From: Niveibacterium sp. 24ML
GTDB taxonomy: Bacteria; Pseudomonadota; Gammaproteobacteria; Burkholderiales; Rhodocyclaceae
Reading direction: 5' to 3'
Assembly: GCF_026586805.1 (NCBI RefSeq)
Contig: NZ_JAPFHA010000001.1
Span: 186,001 to 250,000 of the forward strand
DNA: 64,000 nt
The notes beneath the pieces are model-generated. The model made no database searches, had not been told where the DNA came from, and saw nothing but the letters and a program-made list of their open reading frames with translations. Shown here in pieces: positions 17,504-26,566 of this stretch; the first letter of the stretch is position 1, and each line of letters opens with the position of its first letter. Made by a program: the position numbers and the translations under genes.

Positions 17504-18205
17504 ATGAACACCTCGATCACCCGCGAAGCCGCACTGCGCATCGGTCTGGCCGCACGCGCGCTGAACGTGAGCCCGCGCGAGCTAACCCTCGCCCTGGCCG
17601 AAAAACTCGATCTGCCCCTGTCGGAAACCAAGCTTTCGACCTGCTCGGTCGAGGTGCTGCGCGAGGCGATGGATGGTGAGGGCGGCATCTGCGTCGCAGA
17701 GAAGGAAGACCTGAAGAACGCGGTGCGTCTGCTCTGGGGCGATGGCGTCAGCGGCAGCGAGCTGCCCCCGCTGGACGCCTACGCCGAGGGCGACATGCCC
17801 GGCTCGATCCGGCTTGCCTGCGCATCGAACCACGGCGAGATGCTCGACGGCCACTTCGGCTCCTGCGAGCGCTTCCTGATCTACCAGGTGTCCGCGACCG
17901 AAGCACGCCTGATCGCTGTGCGCCCGACGCTCGAAACCGAGTATGCCGAAGATAAAAACGTCGCCCGCGCGGCACTCATCGCCGACTGCGATGTGCTGTA
18001 CGTGCAGTCGATCGGTGGCCCGGCCGCCGCCAAGGTGATCCGCGCCCAGGTGCATCCGGTGAAGCTCCCGCTGCCCGGCCCGGCGCGCGCGAGCGTGGCG
18101 CGCCTGCAAACCAGCCTCGCCAGCCCGCCGCCGTGGCTCGCCCGCGTCATGGGCATCGCGCCGCCATCGCTCAAGCGCTTCGAAACCGAGGACGAGAACG
18201 CATGA
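17504..18205 (+). CDS. nafY: NafY-like FeMo-co/apo-dinitrogenase binding protein
   Basis: A 233-aa protein with two parts. Residues 1-95 form a helical N-terminal domain (ITREAALRIGLAARALNVSPRELT), like the apo-NifDK binding domain of NafY. Residues 100-215 form a dinitrogenase iron-molybdenum cofactor domain, with RLACASNHGEMLDGHFGSCERFLIYQV containing the conserved cofactor-site His (GHFG). NafY holds FeMo-co and keeps apo-NifDK ready for insertion. GAAGGA precedes the ATG at 17504; the frame upstream only translates heptamer repeats and is not coding. It is the second of three NifX-type domains in the window. Confidence 0.88.
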   Translation: MNTSITREAALRIGLAARALNVSPRELTLALAEKLDLPLSETKLSTCSVEVLREAMDGEGGICVAEKEDLKNAVRLLWGDGVSGSELPPLDAYAEGDMPGSIRLACASNHGEMLDGHFGSCERFLIYQVSATEARLIAVRPTLETEYAEDKNVARAALIADCDVLYVQSIGGPAAAKVIRAQVHPVKLPLPGPARASVARLQTSLASPPPWLARVMGIAPPSLKRFETEDENA

Positions 18206-18477
18206 TCACGCCAGAATTCCTCAAGCAGGTCTGCGCCGCACTGGCCAACGGCAACGCACGCATGCCCAGGGTGGACGCCTCACTGCGCGACGCCTTTCCC
18301 GGCGTGCCATTCACCGTCTGCAGCGACAACGACATCCCCTCGCGCCTGCAGCCGATGGCCTACGGTGAGGGTTTCGTGCTCTACGGCATCAATACCGGCG
18401 GCCATTGCGCAGCGCTCACGAGCGTTACCGAAGCCGCCACCGGCCTTGCGATCGCACTGACCGACGATGACGATTGA
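18202..18477 (+). CDS. Small nif-associated protein (DUF6129-like)
   Basis: A 91-aa protein, [22 protein letters not shown]..., ending in an acidic ALTDDDD. Its ATG overlaps the nafY stop (ATGA), so it is translationally coupled. I believe it matches a small domain of unknown function (DUF6129) found next to nafY/nifX genes of diazotrophic proteobacteria, but this is from memory. It has three Cys and no membrane segment. Function unknown. Confidence 0.7.
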   Translation: MITPEFLKQVCAALANGNARMPRVDASLRDAFPGVPFTVCSDNDIPSRLQPMAYGEGFVLYGINTGGHCAALTSVTEAATGLAIALTDDDD

Positions 18478-18787
18478 GCACGCCGCGGCGCCGCAGGCAG
18501 CCCCTGACACGCACGAACGCGACCGCTACGCCAGCTTCGTCGGGCTCGACTGCAACGGCCAGGCGCAACGCCTCGTTGCAATGCTGCGCCCCTACATCGA
18601 AGACCCGGCCAAGACCAACGGCTTCTGGCAGCTGTTCGCGCGCAAGCTCAATCCAACAAGCGGGCCGCGCCACGACGAGTTGTTCCTGATCCACGCGCAC
18701 ATCAACATCCTTCGCGACCAGCTCGAACTCCACCGCGACCAAGCCGCACTCGCGCTGCTCGAACAAATCGAAATCGAATGCTGCTAG
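18467..18787 (+). CDS. cowN: CowN, nitrogenase protection against carbon monoxide
   Basis: A 106-aa protein with [22 protein letters not shown] and FWQLFARKL in the first two thirds and [18 protein letters not shown] plus the final [11 protein letters not shown], the CowN hallmarks. CowN sustains N2 fixation when CO is present and binds near the NifDK interface. The start overlaps the gene before it by 11 bp. A position inside the nifH unit ensures co-expression with nitrogenase. The N-terminal 19 residues (Ala/Pro/Glu-rich) may be dispensable. Confidence 0.92.
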   Translation: MTIEHAAAPQAAPDTHERDRYASFVGLDCNGQAQRLVAMLRPYIEDPAKTNGFWQLFARKLNPTSGPRHDELFLIHAHINILRDQLELHRDQAALALLEQIEIECC

Positions 18788-18824
18788 TGCCGGCCCGCCT
18801 GCAAACCATCCGGACCCCGCCCCG

Positions 18825-19415
18825 ATGAACATCCTGATCGTGCTGGCGCACCCCAAGCCTGCCAGCTTCAACCACGCCATCGCCACCTGCGTGCGCGACG
18901 CGCTGCTCGCCGCTGGCCACCAGGTCACGTTGCGCGACCTCTGCGCCGAAGGCTTCGACGCGAACTTCAGCGCCGACGAACTCGCACGCGGCAACATCGC
19001 CCCGCCGCAAGTCCGCGAACACGCCGACGCGGTGCTCGCGGCCGACGGCATCATCGTCGTGCACCCCAACTGGTGGGCGCAGCCGCCCGCGATTCTCAAG
19101 GGCTGGCTCGATCGCGTGCTGCGGCCCGGCGAGGCCTACCGCTTCGGCACCAACGACAAGGGCGAAGGCTGCGTGATCGGCCAGCTCAAGGCAAAGGCCG
19201 CACTGGTATTCACCACCTCAAATACGCCGCGCGAAGCGGAGCTTGCGCTCTACGGCGACCCGCTCGACAACCTGTGGAAGCGCTGCATCTGGGGCTTCTG
19301 CGGGATCGAACGCGTTGAGCGCCGCAACTTCGAGCCGGTGATCGCCAGCACGCCGGCGCTGCGCGAGCAATGGCTCGCCGACGCCGCCCTCATGGCGACC
19401 ACGGTATTCGCCTGA
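18825..19415 (+). CDS. NAD(P)H-dependent flavodoxin-fold oxidoreductase
   Basis: A 196-aa protein of the NQO/KefF/MdaB family. MNILIVLAHPKPASFNHAIA is the FMN phosphate loop, and IIVVHPNWWAQPPAILKGWLDRVL is the family's flavin-ring motif. It probably reduces quinones or other small electron acceptors with NAD(P)H. It starts 37 bp after cowN in the same direction, so it may belong to the nifH unit; a role in redox protection of nitrogenase is a guess. Confidence 0.85.
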   Translation: MNILIVLAHPKPASFNHAIATCVRDALLAAGHQVTLRDLCAEGFDANFSADELARGNIAPPQVREHADAVLAADGIIVVHPNWWAQPPAILKGWLDRVLRPGEAYRFGTNDKGEGCVIGQLKAKAALVFTTSNTPREAELALYGDPLDNLWKRCIWGFCGIERVERRNFEPVIASTPALREQWLADAALMATTVFA

Positions 19416-19444
19416 CTCTCAATCCCACACCGAAAGCCCCGCCC

Positions 19445-19831
19445 ATGTGCGACCCCACCCAAGCCGGCGACACAGCCACCCTGCACCAGAAGTTCTGCCG
19501 CATGACGGGCGGCATCCCCTGCAAAGCCGTTCATGGCCTCAGCGCCCTGTTCGCCCGCGCCTTCAGTCGCAGCCCGGAACCCCACGCGGGCTGCAGCGGC
19601 CATGCGCCGTCCGGCGCGCAATCTGACGGGGCATCCGGTGCCCACGGCTGCGGCTGTGGCGGGCACGCCCACGCCAAGGCGGGCGCCTGCGGCGGCGAGC
19701 ACCAGGCCTCGCATGCAGGCGAAGGCTGCTGCGGTGGCGGCAAGGGGCATCAGGGCGGCACTGGCAAAGGTGCTTGTGGCTGCGGCGGCAAGGCCGCGCA
19801 TTCTGCCGAATCAGGCACGCCCCAGCGCTGA
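19445..19831 (+). CDS. Cys/His/Gly-rich protein, probable metal binder
   Basis: A 128-aa protein I cannot assign. It has a short ordered head (MCDPTQAGDTATLHQKFCRM, then GGIPCKAVHGLSALFARAF) and a Gly-rich tail with CGCGGHAHA, ACGGEH, GCCGGGKGH and ACGCGGK. In total there are 11 Cys (2, 18, 26, 50, 69, 71, 82, 95, 96, 111, 113) and 11 His. It has no signal peptide. The tail resembles metal-storage tails such as those of HypB or SlyD, without homology that I can see. It is last in line after nifH...cowN-oxidoreductase, 29 bp after the latter. Confidence 0.65.
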   Translation: MCDPTQAGDTATLHQKFCRMTGGIPCKAVHGLSALFARAFSRSPEPHAGCSGHAPSGAQSDGASGAHGCGCGGHAHAKAGACGGEHQASHAGEGCCGGGKGHQGGTGKGACGCGGKAAHSAESGTPQR

Positions 19832-20176
19832 CGGCCGCGCCCGCGGTGCGCCGGCCCAAACCCGCGAACCGGCATCGCCGGCGCTACGCTGATCCGGCCC
19901 AGCGCTGCGGCACGCGCCACGGCGCCGATTGAGGCCCGCCTACAGCGGCGATCACGCCATCGGGCGTGACACGGCAGGTAAGGCAGGTGACCAGAAATGT
20001 CATCTACCCCTCTGTGTGAAGCGCCCGGGCAGGATCGTGGCCACCCGATCGGCCATGAAACAGGGGGTTTTTGGACATCCGCACAACAGGCTGTTGCGTG
20101 CAATGCACCTGGCATGGGCGCTGCTTGTTGCTGGCCTCCAGCCAACACTCGAGAACGGCCCCGGCGGCCGATTGCC
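19832..20176. other. 345-bp non-coding stretch between the nifH unit and a lipoprotein gene
   Basis: No gene is supported here; the open frames crossing it have no recognisable protein. It contains a CAACAG-G-CTGTTG inverted repeat (20084-20096) and a sigma54-like element at 20110-20125. I found no TGT-N10-ACA NifA site in it. Confidence 0.6.
20110..20125 (+). promoter_or_regulatory. Possible sigma54 promoter of the lipoprotein gene
   Basis: TGGCATGGGCGCTGCT has GG and GC ten bases apart and differs from the consensus mainly in the -12 region (CTGCT for TTGCW). It would start transcription about 40 bases before the ATG at 20177. Without an activator site it remains tentative. Confidence 0.35.
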
Positions 20177-20743
20177 ATGCAGATCCATGCTCTTGCGATA
20201 GCCGGTTGGCAAACGACGATCCTGCGCTGCGGCACCGTCGTGCTCATGGTCTGCCTGCTCAACGGCTGCGCGGCGCTTGCGGTAAGCCTTGCCGGGGCCG
20301 GCGCCAGTGCGGGCCTGGCACACCAGATCAACGGCACCGCATCGCGTGCCTTCAGCGAACCTTTCAGCAAGGTCGACGCGGCCGTGCGCATCGCCACCAA
20401 ACGCATGCAGCTGGAAGTCGATGAAGTGGCCAGTACCGATAGAGGCCAGATCACCAAGGCTCGCGTCAGCACCCTGGACGTTTCGATCGAGCTCGAGCCG
20501 CTCTCGCCCACCCTCACCCGCGTCAGCGTGGTCGCGCGCAGGGATCTGCTGCGGGTAGACGGCGCAACCGCCGCCGAAGTGGTGACCCAGATCGAACGCT
20601 CGCTTGCCGCCATCGCCGTCGCCGAGACCGCCCCCAGCGCGACACCGGCCAAGGCCGAAAGCGGCCGTCTCGCGCGCGAAGAGCCCCCGCGCACCCGCAC
20701 CCGCAAGACCAGCGCCCCGGCCAAAGGCAAAACCACGATCTGA
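20177..20743 (+). CDS. Lipoprotein (DUF3568-like)
   Basis: A 188-aa protein with a signal peptide ending in the lipobox LLNGC near residue 31, so it should be lipidated and anchored in the membrane facing the periplasm. A Gly/Ala-rich stretch (AVSLAGAGASAGLAHQING) follows, then an alpha/beta domain with KVDAAVRIATKRMQLEVDEV, as in DUF3568 proteins, and a basic, disordered tail (RTRTRKTSAPAKGK). The ATG at 20177 is chosen because the upstream frame has no protein-like sequence. Function unknown. Confidence 0.68.
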   Translation: MQIHALAIAGWQTTILRCGTVVLMVCLLNGCAALAVSLAGAGASAGLAHQINGTASRAFSEPFSKVDAAVRIATKRMQLEVDEVASTDRGQITKARVSTLDVSIELEPLSPTLTRVSVVARRDLLRVDGATAAEVVTQIERSLAAIAVAETAPSATPAKAESGRLAREEPPRTRTRKTSAPAKGKTTI

Positions 20744-20747
20744 TTTC

Positions 20748-20784
20748 GCCCGCCCCGGCAAGGCACGGGGCAAGGCAAGCGGGC
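20748..20784. terminator. Possible bidirectional terminator between convergent genes
   Basis: CCCCG/CGGGG (20753-20757 with 20766-20770) is flanked by GCCCG/CGGGC, giving a two-part stem in the 44-bp gap between convergent genes. There is no clear T-run. Confidence 0.35.
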
Positions 20785-20787
20785 CGA

Positions 20788-21156
20788 TCAGTTGCCGTAG
20801 CCCAGATCCTCGATCTCGATCAGCCGCCCGTCCTCAAAGGTGAGCTGCTGCATGAACTGGCTCGGGCCGAGGTTGTAGATCCACTCCTCGATCGTCACCG
20901 GCACCTGGGTTTCCTGCTCCACCGCACCGGTCGTGCGCGGCGTGCTGCCCACCACCATCGGATTGCGGACCTTGGTCGTGCGCCAGATCACCCGCGTTTC
21001 TTGCGACATGGGCGCGCCACAACGCTTGGTAACCTCGACTTTCTTCAAACCGACGTCGATCACATAGCCCTCGCATCGGAAGGCTGCCGCTGCGGGCGCA
21101 GACGCGAGGGCCACGAACGCTGACAGGAACATGGCGGCAAGAAACTTCGATCTCAT
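20788..21156 (-). CDS. Secreted DUF2845-type protein
   Basis: A 122-aa protein with a cleavable signal peptide (MRSKFLAAMFLSAFVALASAPAAA). A mature domain follows with FRCEGYVIDVGLKKVEVTKRCG (two Cys, probably a disulfide) and VTIEEWIYNLGPSQFMQQLTFEDGRL, the typical end of DUF2845 domains. It is probably periplasmic. It faces the lipoprotein gene tail to tail. No role is known. Confidence 0.78.
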   Translation of the reverse strand: MRSKFLAAMFLSAFVALASAPAAAAFRCEGYVIDVGLKKVEVTKRCGAPMSQETRVIWRTTKVRNPMVVGSTPRTTGAVEQETQVPVTIEEWIYNLGPSQFMQQLTFEDGRLIEIEDLGYGN

Positions 21157-21217
21157 CGGCGGGCGCCTGTGCTGGGTTGAACAACCGGTGAATCGCCTGC
21201 GAGGCGTGCGTGCAAGA

Positions 21218-22306
21218 TTACTCCAGCAACGCGACAGCCTTCACCTGCGCCCACACCCAACGCGCGGGCGCCAGATCGAGTTGACTGACAGCCCGGCGGG
21301 TTACCCGCGCAAACAGGCGCGTGCCAGCCGCATCCAGGCCGACAAGGCACTGTGCCGGATCATCGGCCGGCGCAATCGAGGTCACCGTGCATGCGAAGCG
21401 GTTCTGGATACTCGATGCGTGATCCCCGCTCAGCGCGATGCTGACATCACGCGCAAGGATGCGTACCCGCACCGCGCGGCCGACTTCGAGCGGGCGGTGC
21501 GAAACCGAGATGTTGCCGCCGGCGAAGCGCAGATGCGTGAGGTGCCACTCCGCTTCATGGCTGGCGACTTCGGCACTGATCACCACGCCGGCTTCGTGTT
21601 CGCGCGCCAGCGGCAGATCGAGCCGTGCCAGCGCCTCGCTCAGCGGTGCGCTGGCAAGCACCTTGCCTTGTTCGAGCAGCACCAGGTGATCGGCGAGGCG
21701 AGCGGCCTCTTCGATCTGGTGGGTCACGTACAGCAGCGGAATTTCGAGTGCGTCGTGCAGACGTTCGAGGTAAGGCAGGATCTCCTGCTTGCGTGCGGTG
21801 TCGAGCGCCGACAGCGGCTCGTCCATCAGCAGCAGGCGCGGGCGCGTCAGCAAGGCGCGTGCAATCGCAACGCGCTGTCGTTCACCGCCCGAAAGCCTGT
21901 CGGGCGCGCGATCGAGCAAGTGGCCGATGCCCAGCAGCGCGACGATGCGATCCACTTCCGCCGCATCCACGCCGCCCGCGGTGCGGCGCATGCCGTAGAC
22001 GAGGTTGCGGCGCACATCGAGGTGAGCGAACAGGCTCGCCTCCTGGAACACGTAGCCGATCGGGCGCTGCCAAGGTGGAATGAAGCGGCCGGCGGCATCG
22101 TCTTGCCAGACTTCGCCGTTGATCGAGAGAAAGGCCTGCGATGCCCGCTCAAGGCCGGCCACGCAGCGCAAGGCGGTGGTCTTGCCCGATCCGGAATGGC
22201 CGAACAACACCGTCACGCCCTTGCCGGGTAAGGCCAGGTCCACGTCAAACGAGAAGCCGGGATAGGCGTGGCGCGCACGCAGAATGATGGCCGCGTCCTT
22301 ATCCAT
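21218..22306 (-). CDS. modC: Molybdate ABC transporter ATP-binding protein
   Basis: A 362-aa ABC ATPase. Walker A is GHSGSGKTT near residue 37, the signature is [16 protein letters not shown], and Walker B is [15 protein letters not shown]-terminal Mop/TOBE domain (residues about 290-360, with [15 protein letters not shown]) senses molybdate. The ATG at 22306 overlaps the modB stop by eight bases. It powers molybdate import through ModB, supplying Mo for FeMo-co. Confidence 0.95.
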   Translation of the reverse strand: MDKDAAIILRARHAYPGFSFDVDLALPGKGVTVLFGHSGSGKTTALRCVAGLERASQAFLSINGEVWQDDAAGRFIPPWQRPIGYVFQEASLFAHLDVRRNLVYGMRRTAGGVDAAEVDRIVALLGIGHLLDRAPDRLSGGERQRVAIARALLTRPRLLLMDEPLSALDTARKQEILPYLERLHDALEIPLLYVTHQIEEAARLADHLVLLEQGKVLASAPLSEALARLDLPLAREHEAGVVISAEVASHEAEWHLTHLRFAGGNISVSHRPLEVGRAVRVRILARDVSIALSGDHASSIQNRFACTVTSIAPADDPAQCLVGLDAAGTRLFARVTRRAVSQLDLAPARWVWAQVKAVALLE

Positions 22307-22991
22307 GAGCGCGGCTCCGGCGTGCTTGCGGGTTGAGGGTGTAGAGCAAGAGCAGCACGGTGAAGGAGAACGCCACCATGCCGCCGGCAAGCCAGTGCGC
22401 TTGCGCGTACTCCATCGCCTCGACGCGATCAAAAATCTGCACCGAGATCACGCGCGTCACCCCCGGGATGTTGCCGCCAATCATCAGCACCACACCGAAC
22501 TCGCCCACCGTGTGCGCGAAGCCGAGGATCGCGGCGGTCAGGAATCCGGGCCGCGCGAGCGGCACCACCACGGTCCAGAACGTATCCCAGGGCGAGGCTC
22601 GCAGCGTGGCAGCCACTTCCAGCGGGCGTGGCCCGATCGCCTCGATCGCGTTCTGCACCGGTTGCACCACAAAGGGCATCGAGTAGAAGGTGGAGGCGAT
22701 CACCAGCCCGCCAAAGCTGAAGGGCAGCAAGCCGATTCCCAACGCCTGGGTGAGCTGCCCGATCGGCCCGTTCGGCCCCATCAAGAGCAGCAGATAGAAG
22801 CCCAGCACCGTCGGCGGCAGTACCAGCGGCATCGCCACCAGAGCGCTGACGATGCCGCGCAGGCGCGAGCGGGTATGCGCCAGCCACCACGCAATCGGCG
22901 TACCGACGATCAGCAGCAGGATCGTCACGGTGGTCGCGAGTTGCAGCGTCAGCCATACCGCAGCCCAGTCCTGGGCATCGAGAAACGGCAT
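22299..22991 (-). CDS. modB: Molybdate ABC transporter permease
   Basis: A 230-aa inner-membrane permease with five to six hydrophobic segments and the EAA-loop region [55 protein letters not shown] is a strong ModB signature. It pairs with ModC and ModA; modB follows modA by 39 bp. Confidence 0.95.
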   Translation of the reverse strand: MPFLDAQDWAAVWLTLQLATTVTILLLIVGTPIAWWLAHTRSRLRGIVSALVAMPLVLPPTVLGFYLLLLMGPNGPIGQLTQALGIGLLPFSFGGLVIASTFYSMPFVVQPVQNAIEAIGPRPLEVAATLRASPWDTFWTVVVPLARPGFLTAAILGFAHTVGEFGVVLMIGGNIPGVTRVISVQIFDRVEAMEYAQAHWLAGGMVAFSFTVLLLLYTLNPQARRSRAHG

Positions 22992-23030
22992 ATCAAGACT
23001 CCTTGCCAGGCAGATGCCCGGTTCCGTAAA

Positions 23031-23798
<768 letters not shown>

Positions 23799-24611
23799 TC
23801 AATCGAATGCGGTGAGGGTGACGCTGGAGGCCTTGAACACCGCGCACACGCGTCTGCCTTCCTGAAGATCGAGTTCGGCAAGCGCCTCGCGGGTGATCAG
23901 CGCGTTGACGCTGCGGCCGGTCGGCAGCGCCAGCGTGATGTCCACCGACACCGGCCCGGCATGGATGCGTGACACCTCGCCCCACAGCCGGTTGCGGGCC
24001 GAGAGCCGCACGCGATCGTCCGTCAGCAGAATCACCGCCGACGCATTGACCCAGGCATGCAGCTCACGGCCGATGTTCAGCCGCATCTGCTCGGCGCCTT
24101 CGCGCGAGATGTGCGCGACGATCTCGTTTTGGCCATCGATGCGCACGCCCACTTCGAAGGTCACCTCGCCGGCGCGCAAGCTCGTCACCGGCCCAACGAA
24201 CTGATTGCTCGCGCTGGTCGTGACACCAACGCTGCGCATCAGGCGCCGCAGGGAATGCGGATCAGCGTCTGCCGGGCTGGCGAGCCGCGCCGTGACGCGA
24301 TCGAGCGCAAGCTGGTACTCCGATTCGAGTGCGCGGAACATCGCCACCACATGGCGGCCGTAGTCGGTGAGCACCGTGCCACCACCATTGCGGCCGCCCA
24401 CCACACGCTCGACCAGGGGCTGGTCGGCGAGGTTGTTCATTGCATCCACCGCATCCCACGCCGCCTTATAGGAAAGCGGCACCGCCTTGGCTGCCTGCGA
24501 AATTGACCCGCTTGCGTCGATCGCTTCCAGCAGGCGAATTCGCGTGTCGCCCAGGAAACTCCCGGCGTCCACATCCACGCCAAAACGCCCGATCAAACGA
24601 CTCAGCTTCAT
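23799..24611 (-). CDS. modE: Molybdate-responsive regulator ModE
   Basis: A 270-aa repressor/activator. The N-terminal winged helix (TRIRLLEAIDASGSISQAAKAVPLSYKAAWDAVDAMNN) binds operators, and two Mop domains follow (residues about 130-195 and 200-265, with TSASNQFVGPV and SARNRLWGEVSRIHAGPVSVDI) that bind molybdate. The ATG at 24611 is preferred over the in-frame start six codons upstream. It is first in a modE-modA-modB-modC unit and has a good ModE box 26 bp before its start, pointing to autoregulation. Confidence 0.93.
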   Translation of the reverse strand: MKLSRLIGRFGVDVDAGSFLGDTRIRLLEAIDASGSISQAAKAVPLSYKAAWDAVDAMNNLADQPLVERVVGGRNGGGTVLTDYGRHVVAMFRALESEYQLALDRVTARLASPADADPHSLRRLMRSVGVTTSASNQFVGPVTSLRAGEVTFEVGVRIDGQNEIVAHISREGAEQMRLNIGRELHAWVNASAVILLTDDRVRLSARNRLWGEVSRIHAGPVSVDITLALPTGRSVNALITREALAELDLQEGRRVCAVFKASSVTLTAFD

Positions 24612-24636
24612 TGCCGCCACCTCACCCACAAATCGT

Positions 24637-24660
24637 CGCTATAGTTCCGCGAATATATCG
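24637..24660. promoter_or_regulatory. Probable ModE operator
   Basis: The arms CGCTATA (24637-24643) and TATATCG (24654-24660) are inverted with one mismatch and separated by ten bases, close to the known ModE-box layout (CGxTATAT...TAxATAACG). It lies between divergent modE and the modG-like gene and could control both. Confidence 0.7.
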
Positions 24661-24663
24661 CAG

Positions 24664-24716
24664 CACAAACATAGCCACGATTGGGCCGAACGAATTTCAA
24701 CGGCGCTATGGTTGTG
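24664..24716. repeat. Inverted repeat next to the ModE box
   Basis: CACAAACATAGC (24664-24675) and GCTATGGTTGTG (24705-24716) are reverse complements at 11 of 12 positions, separated by 29 bp. It lies upstream of the modG-like gene. The arms share a CATAG/CTATG core, so this may be a second ModE or regulator site. Confidence 0.5.
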
Positions 24717-24796
24717 TTGTCGGCAGCGGGGCAAATAGATTCTGGGGCGGCGACACGCTTGTGCGCCCTCCCCTCATCCCCACAAGGCTCATCACC

Positions 24797-25225
24797 ATGA
24801 AAATCAGCGCACGCAATGTTTTTGAAGGCACCATCACCGCGCTCTCGATTGGCCCGGTCAGTGCAGAAGTCGAAGTTGTCACGGCGGGCGGCGACCGGCT
24901 GGTAGGCACGATCACGCAGGGCAGCGTTCAATCGCTGGGCCTTGCGATCGGCAAGGCGGCGTTCGCGATCGTCAAGGCCTCGAACGTCATGATCATGACC
25001 GAAAGTGCCAGCGTGAAACTCTCCGCCCGCAACTGCCTCACCGGTACCGTGGAGAAGATCGTCGAAGGTCCGGTCAGCGCCGAAGTCGTGCTCAAACTCC
25101 CCGGCGGCGCGCAGGTATTCGCCAGCATCACACGCGAAGGCGCCGAGGCCCTGGGGCTCAAGCCGGGCGCTGCCGCCACCGCGGTGATCAAGGCCTCGTC
25201 CATCATCATTGGCGCGGCGGACTGA
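24797..25225 (+). CDS. modG: Di-Mop molybdate-binding protein (ModG-like molbindin)
   Basis: A 142-aa protein made of two tandem Mop domains: MKISARNVFEGTITALSIGPVSAEV (residues 1-70) and KLSARNCLTGTVEKIVEGPVSAEV (73-142). It has no other domain, as in Azotobacter ModG, which stores and buffers molybdate in the cytoplasm. It is divergent from modEABC across a 185-bp region with the ModE box. Given the demand for Mo by nitrogenase, a storage role fits. Confidence 0.9.
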   Translation: MKISARNVFEGTITALSIGPVSAEVEVVTAGGDRLVGTITQGSVQSLGLAIGKAAFAIVKASNVMIMTESASVKLSARNCLTGTVEKIVEGPVSAEVVLKLPGGAQVFASITREGAEALGLKPGAAATAVIKASSIIIGAAD

Positions 25226-25335
25226 GCTACAGCCGCCAAAGGGCCTGCGCCTGCGCGGAAGCTCCGTGCTGGCGCACAAGCGCTTCGGCGAGCGCGCCAA
25301 AGCAGCCGGCACTCCGTTCAAACAGCGTCCTCGCC

Positions 25336-25764
25336 TCATCGTGGCATCTCGTCGGCGAAGCTGAAGAAGCTGCGCGATTGCGCACAATCTTCGTTGCTTG
25401 ATAAGCAGCGGAAGATCAACCAGCGACCATCAATCAGCCGCCATGCGACCAGACGCTCCCAGTAGCCCGGCACCAGGTAGAACTCGTCATCGTCATCCGA
25501 GCGCAGCGTGTTGAGCACGAAGTAGTGAGCGCAATAGCAGGGCTCGTCATCCACCTCATATCCCACCACTCGTTCGGCGAGCATCTCGTACTCGCGAAAG
25601 CGCGAAAACAGTGTCGGCGAAACCACCTGCCCGGCCCACTCCCGCGGCAACTCGCGGCGCCAGTCCACTTCGTCGGATTCCGGCGTGGAGCGGCGGCAGG
25701 ATCGCGCAGGATCGCCCTTGGGCTTTCCCGGTTCCCGACATCGGTTTCGAATGCTCGCATTCAT
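25336..25764 (-). CDS. Hypothetical protein, 142 aa, in the nif region
   Basis: I do not recognise this protein. The first 30 residues are basic; the rest looks like a small soluble domain with CYCAHYFVLNTL, an acidic SDDDDEFYL turn and aromatic YWERLVAWRLIDGRWLIFRC strands. It lies 186 bp downstream of nifQ on the same strand. AAGG about ten bases before the ATG is a modest binding site. The strand alternatives here are GC-rich shadows without family features. Confidence 0.5.
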   Translation of the reverse strand: MNASIRNRCREPGKPKGDPARSCRRSTPESDEVDWRRELPREWAGQVVSPTLFSRFREYEMLAERVVGYEVDDEPCYCAHYFVLNTLRSDDDDEFYLVPGYWERLVAWRLIDGRWLIFRCLSSNEDCAQSRSFFSFADEMPR

Positions 25765-25950
25765 CTGAGTCAGCCTTCGGCGCTTTCGCTATACACGGTC
25801 GGATACAGCGAAAACCATGCCACATCGCCCGATCGAAAAACGAACGCGGGGGCCTCAGATCGCCTCGAAGACGACTTTCACGTCGCGTGGCACAGAGAAA
25901 TGGGGGGCTGAGCGGTGACGCACAGCGTCGGAAAGTACACACTCCACCAG

Positions 25951-26484
25951 CTATACCTCCGGCCCGAAGCACAGCGGCAAGTCACTGCAATCGGCGCAGT
26001 TGGGCGACTTGCAGATCGGCACTTCGGCGCGCTGGCAGAGCTGGCGGTAGAAGAACTTCTTCCACTTCATGTCGCGATCGTTCAGCGCCGCGAGGGTGGG
26101 GAAGCGCAGATGCAGGATCGCCGACAACTCGCGCCGCGAGGGCAAGCCCATGTCTTGCCAGAGGTGCTCGTCACGCTGCGCGGCGGTGGCGATCGTCGCG
26201 GCGAGCCAGGTGGATAGCTCATCGCGGGGCGCCGCATGTTCGCAGAGCAGGTCAAAGAGTTCGTCGAACTCGTCAAAGGGGGAATCGGCGCTGCGGCCGT
26301 TATGCAGCGGCGCGCCGGGCATGCAGTGCTCGCAAAGCCGCGCGAAGGCTTTGTCGGACAAACCCCGGATCAGCGGCTGCGCGCCAAGGCGCTGGCTCTT
26401 GGCAATGCCACAGGCGAGCACCAGGTGCTCGAGTGACGGTTCGCCTTCGGCAAGGCATGAAAGGCTTGGTTCGGGTGCATTCAT
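25951..26484 (-). CDS. nifQ: Nitrogen fixation protein NifQ
   Basis: A 177-aa protein that carries a Mo-Fe-S cluster and donates Mo to NifEN/NifH for FeMo-co synthesis. The diagnostic C-terminal Cx4Cx2Cx5C motif is formed by C158, C163, C166 and C172 (CKSPNCADCSDLPLC). The upstream MKWKKFFYRQLCQ is also typical. AAGGAG precedes the ATG at 26484. It has its own sigma54 promoter and shares a NifA site with divergent nifE. Confidence 0.94.
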   Translation of the reverse strand: MNAPEPSLSCLAEGEPSLEHLVLACGIAKSQRLGAQPLIRGLSDKAFARLCEHCMPGAPLHNGRSADSPFDEFDELFDLLCEHAAPRDELSTWLAATIATAAQRDEHLWQDMGLPSRRELSAILHLRFPTLAALNDRDMKWKKFFYRQLCQRAEVPICKSPNCADCSDLPLCFGPEV

Positions 26485-26508
26485 CGCGAACTCCTTTGGC
26501 CTGACTCC

Positions 26509-26524
26509 AGCAAGGATCAGACCA
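26509..26524 (-). promoter_or_regulatory. sigma54 promoter of nifQ
   Basis: Read on the minus strand, TGGTCTGATCCTTGCT has the -24 GG and -12 GC ten bases apart and the full TTGCT. It predicts a start near 26498, about 14 bases before the ATG. Confidence 0.7.
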
Positions 26525-26566
26525 CGTGCCACACCACAAGGCCACCGGCGATCGGCGTTGCGCCGC

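Noticed and set aside
19750-20778. 342-codon minus-strand open frame across the lipoprotein gene
   Set aside because: It would cover both the non-coding stretch and the lipoprotein gene and has low-complexity, Arg/Ala-rich sequence; the plus strand has a proper lipobox.
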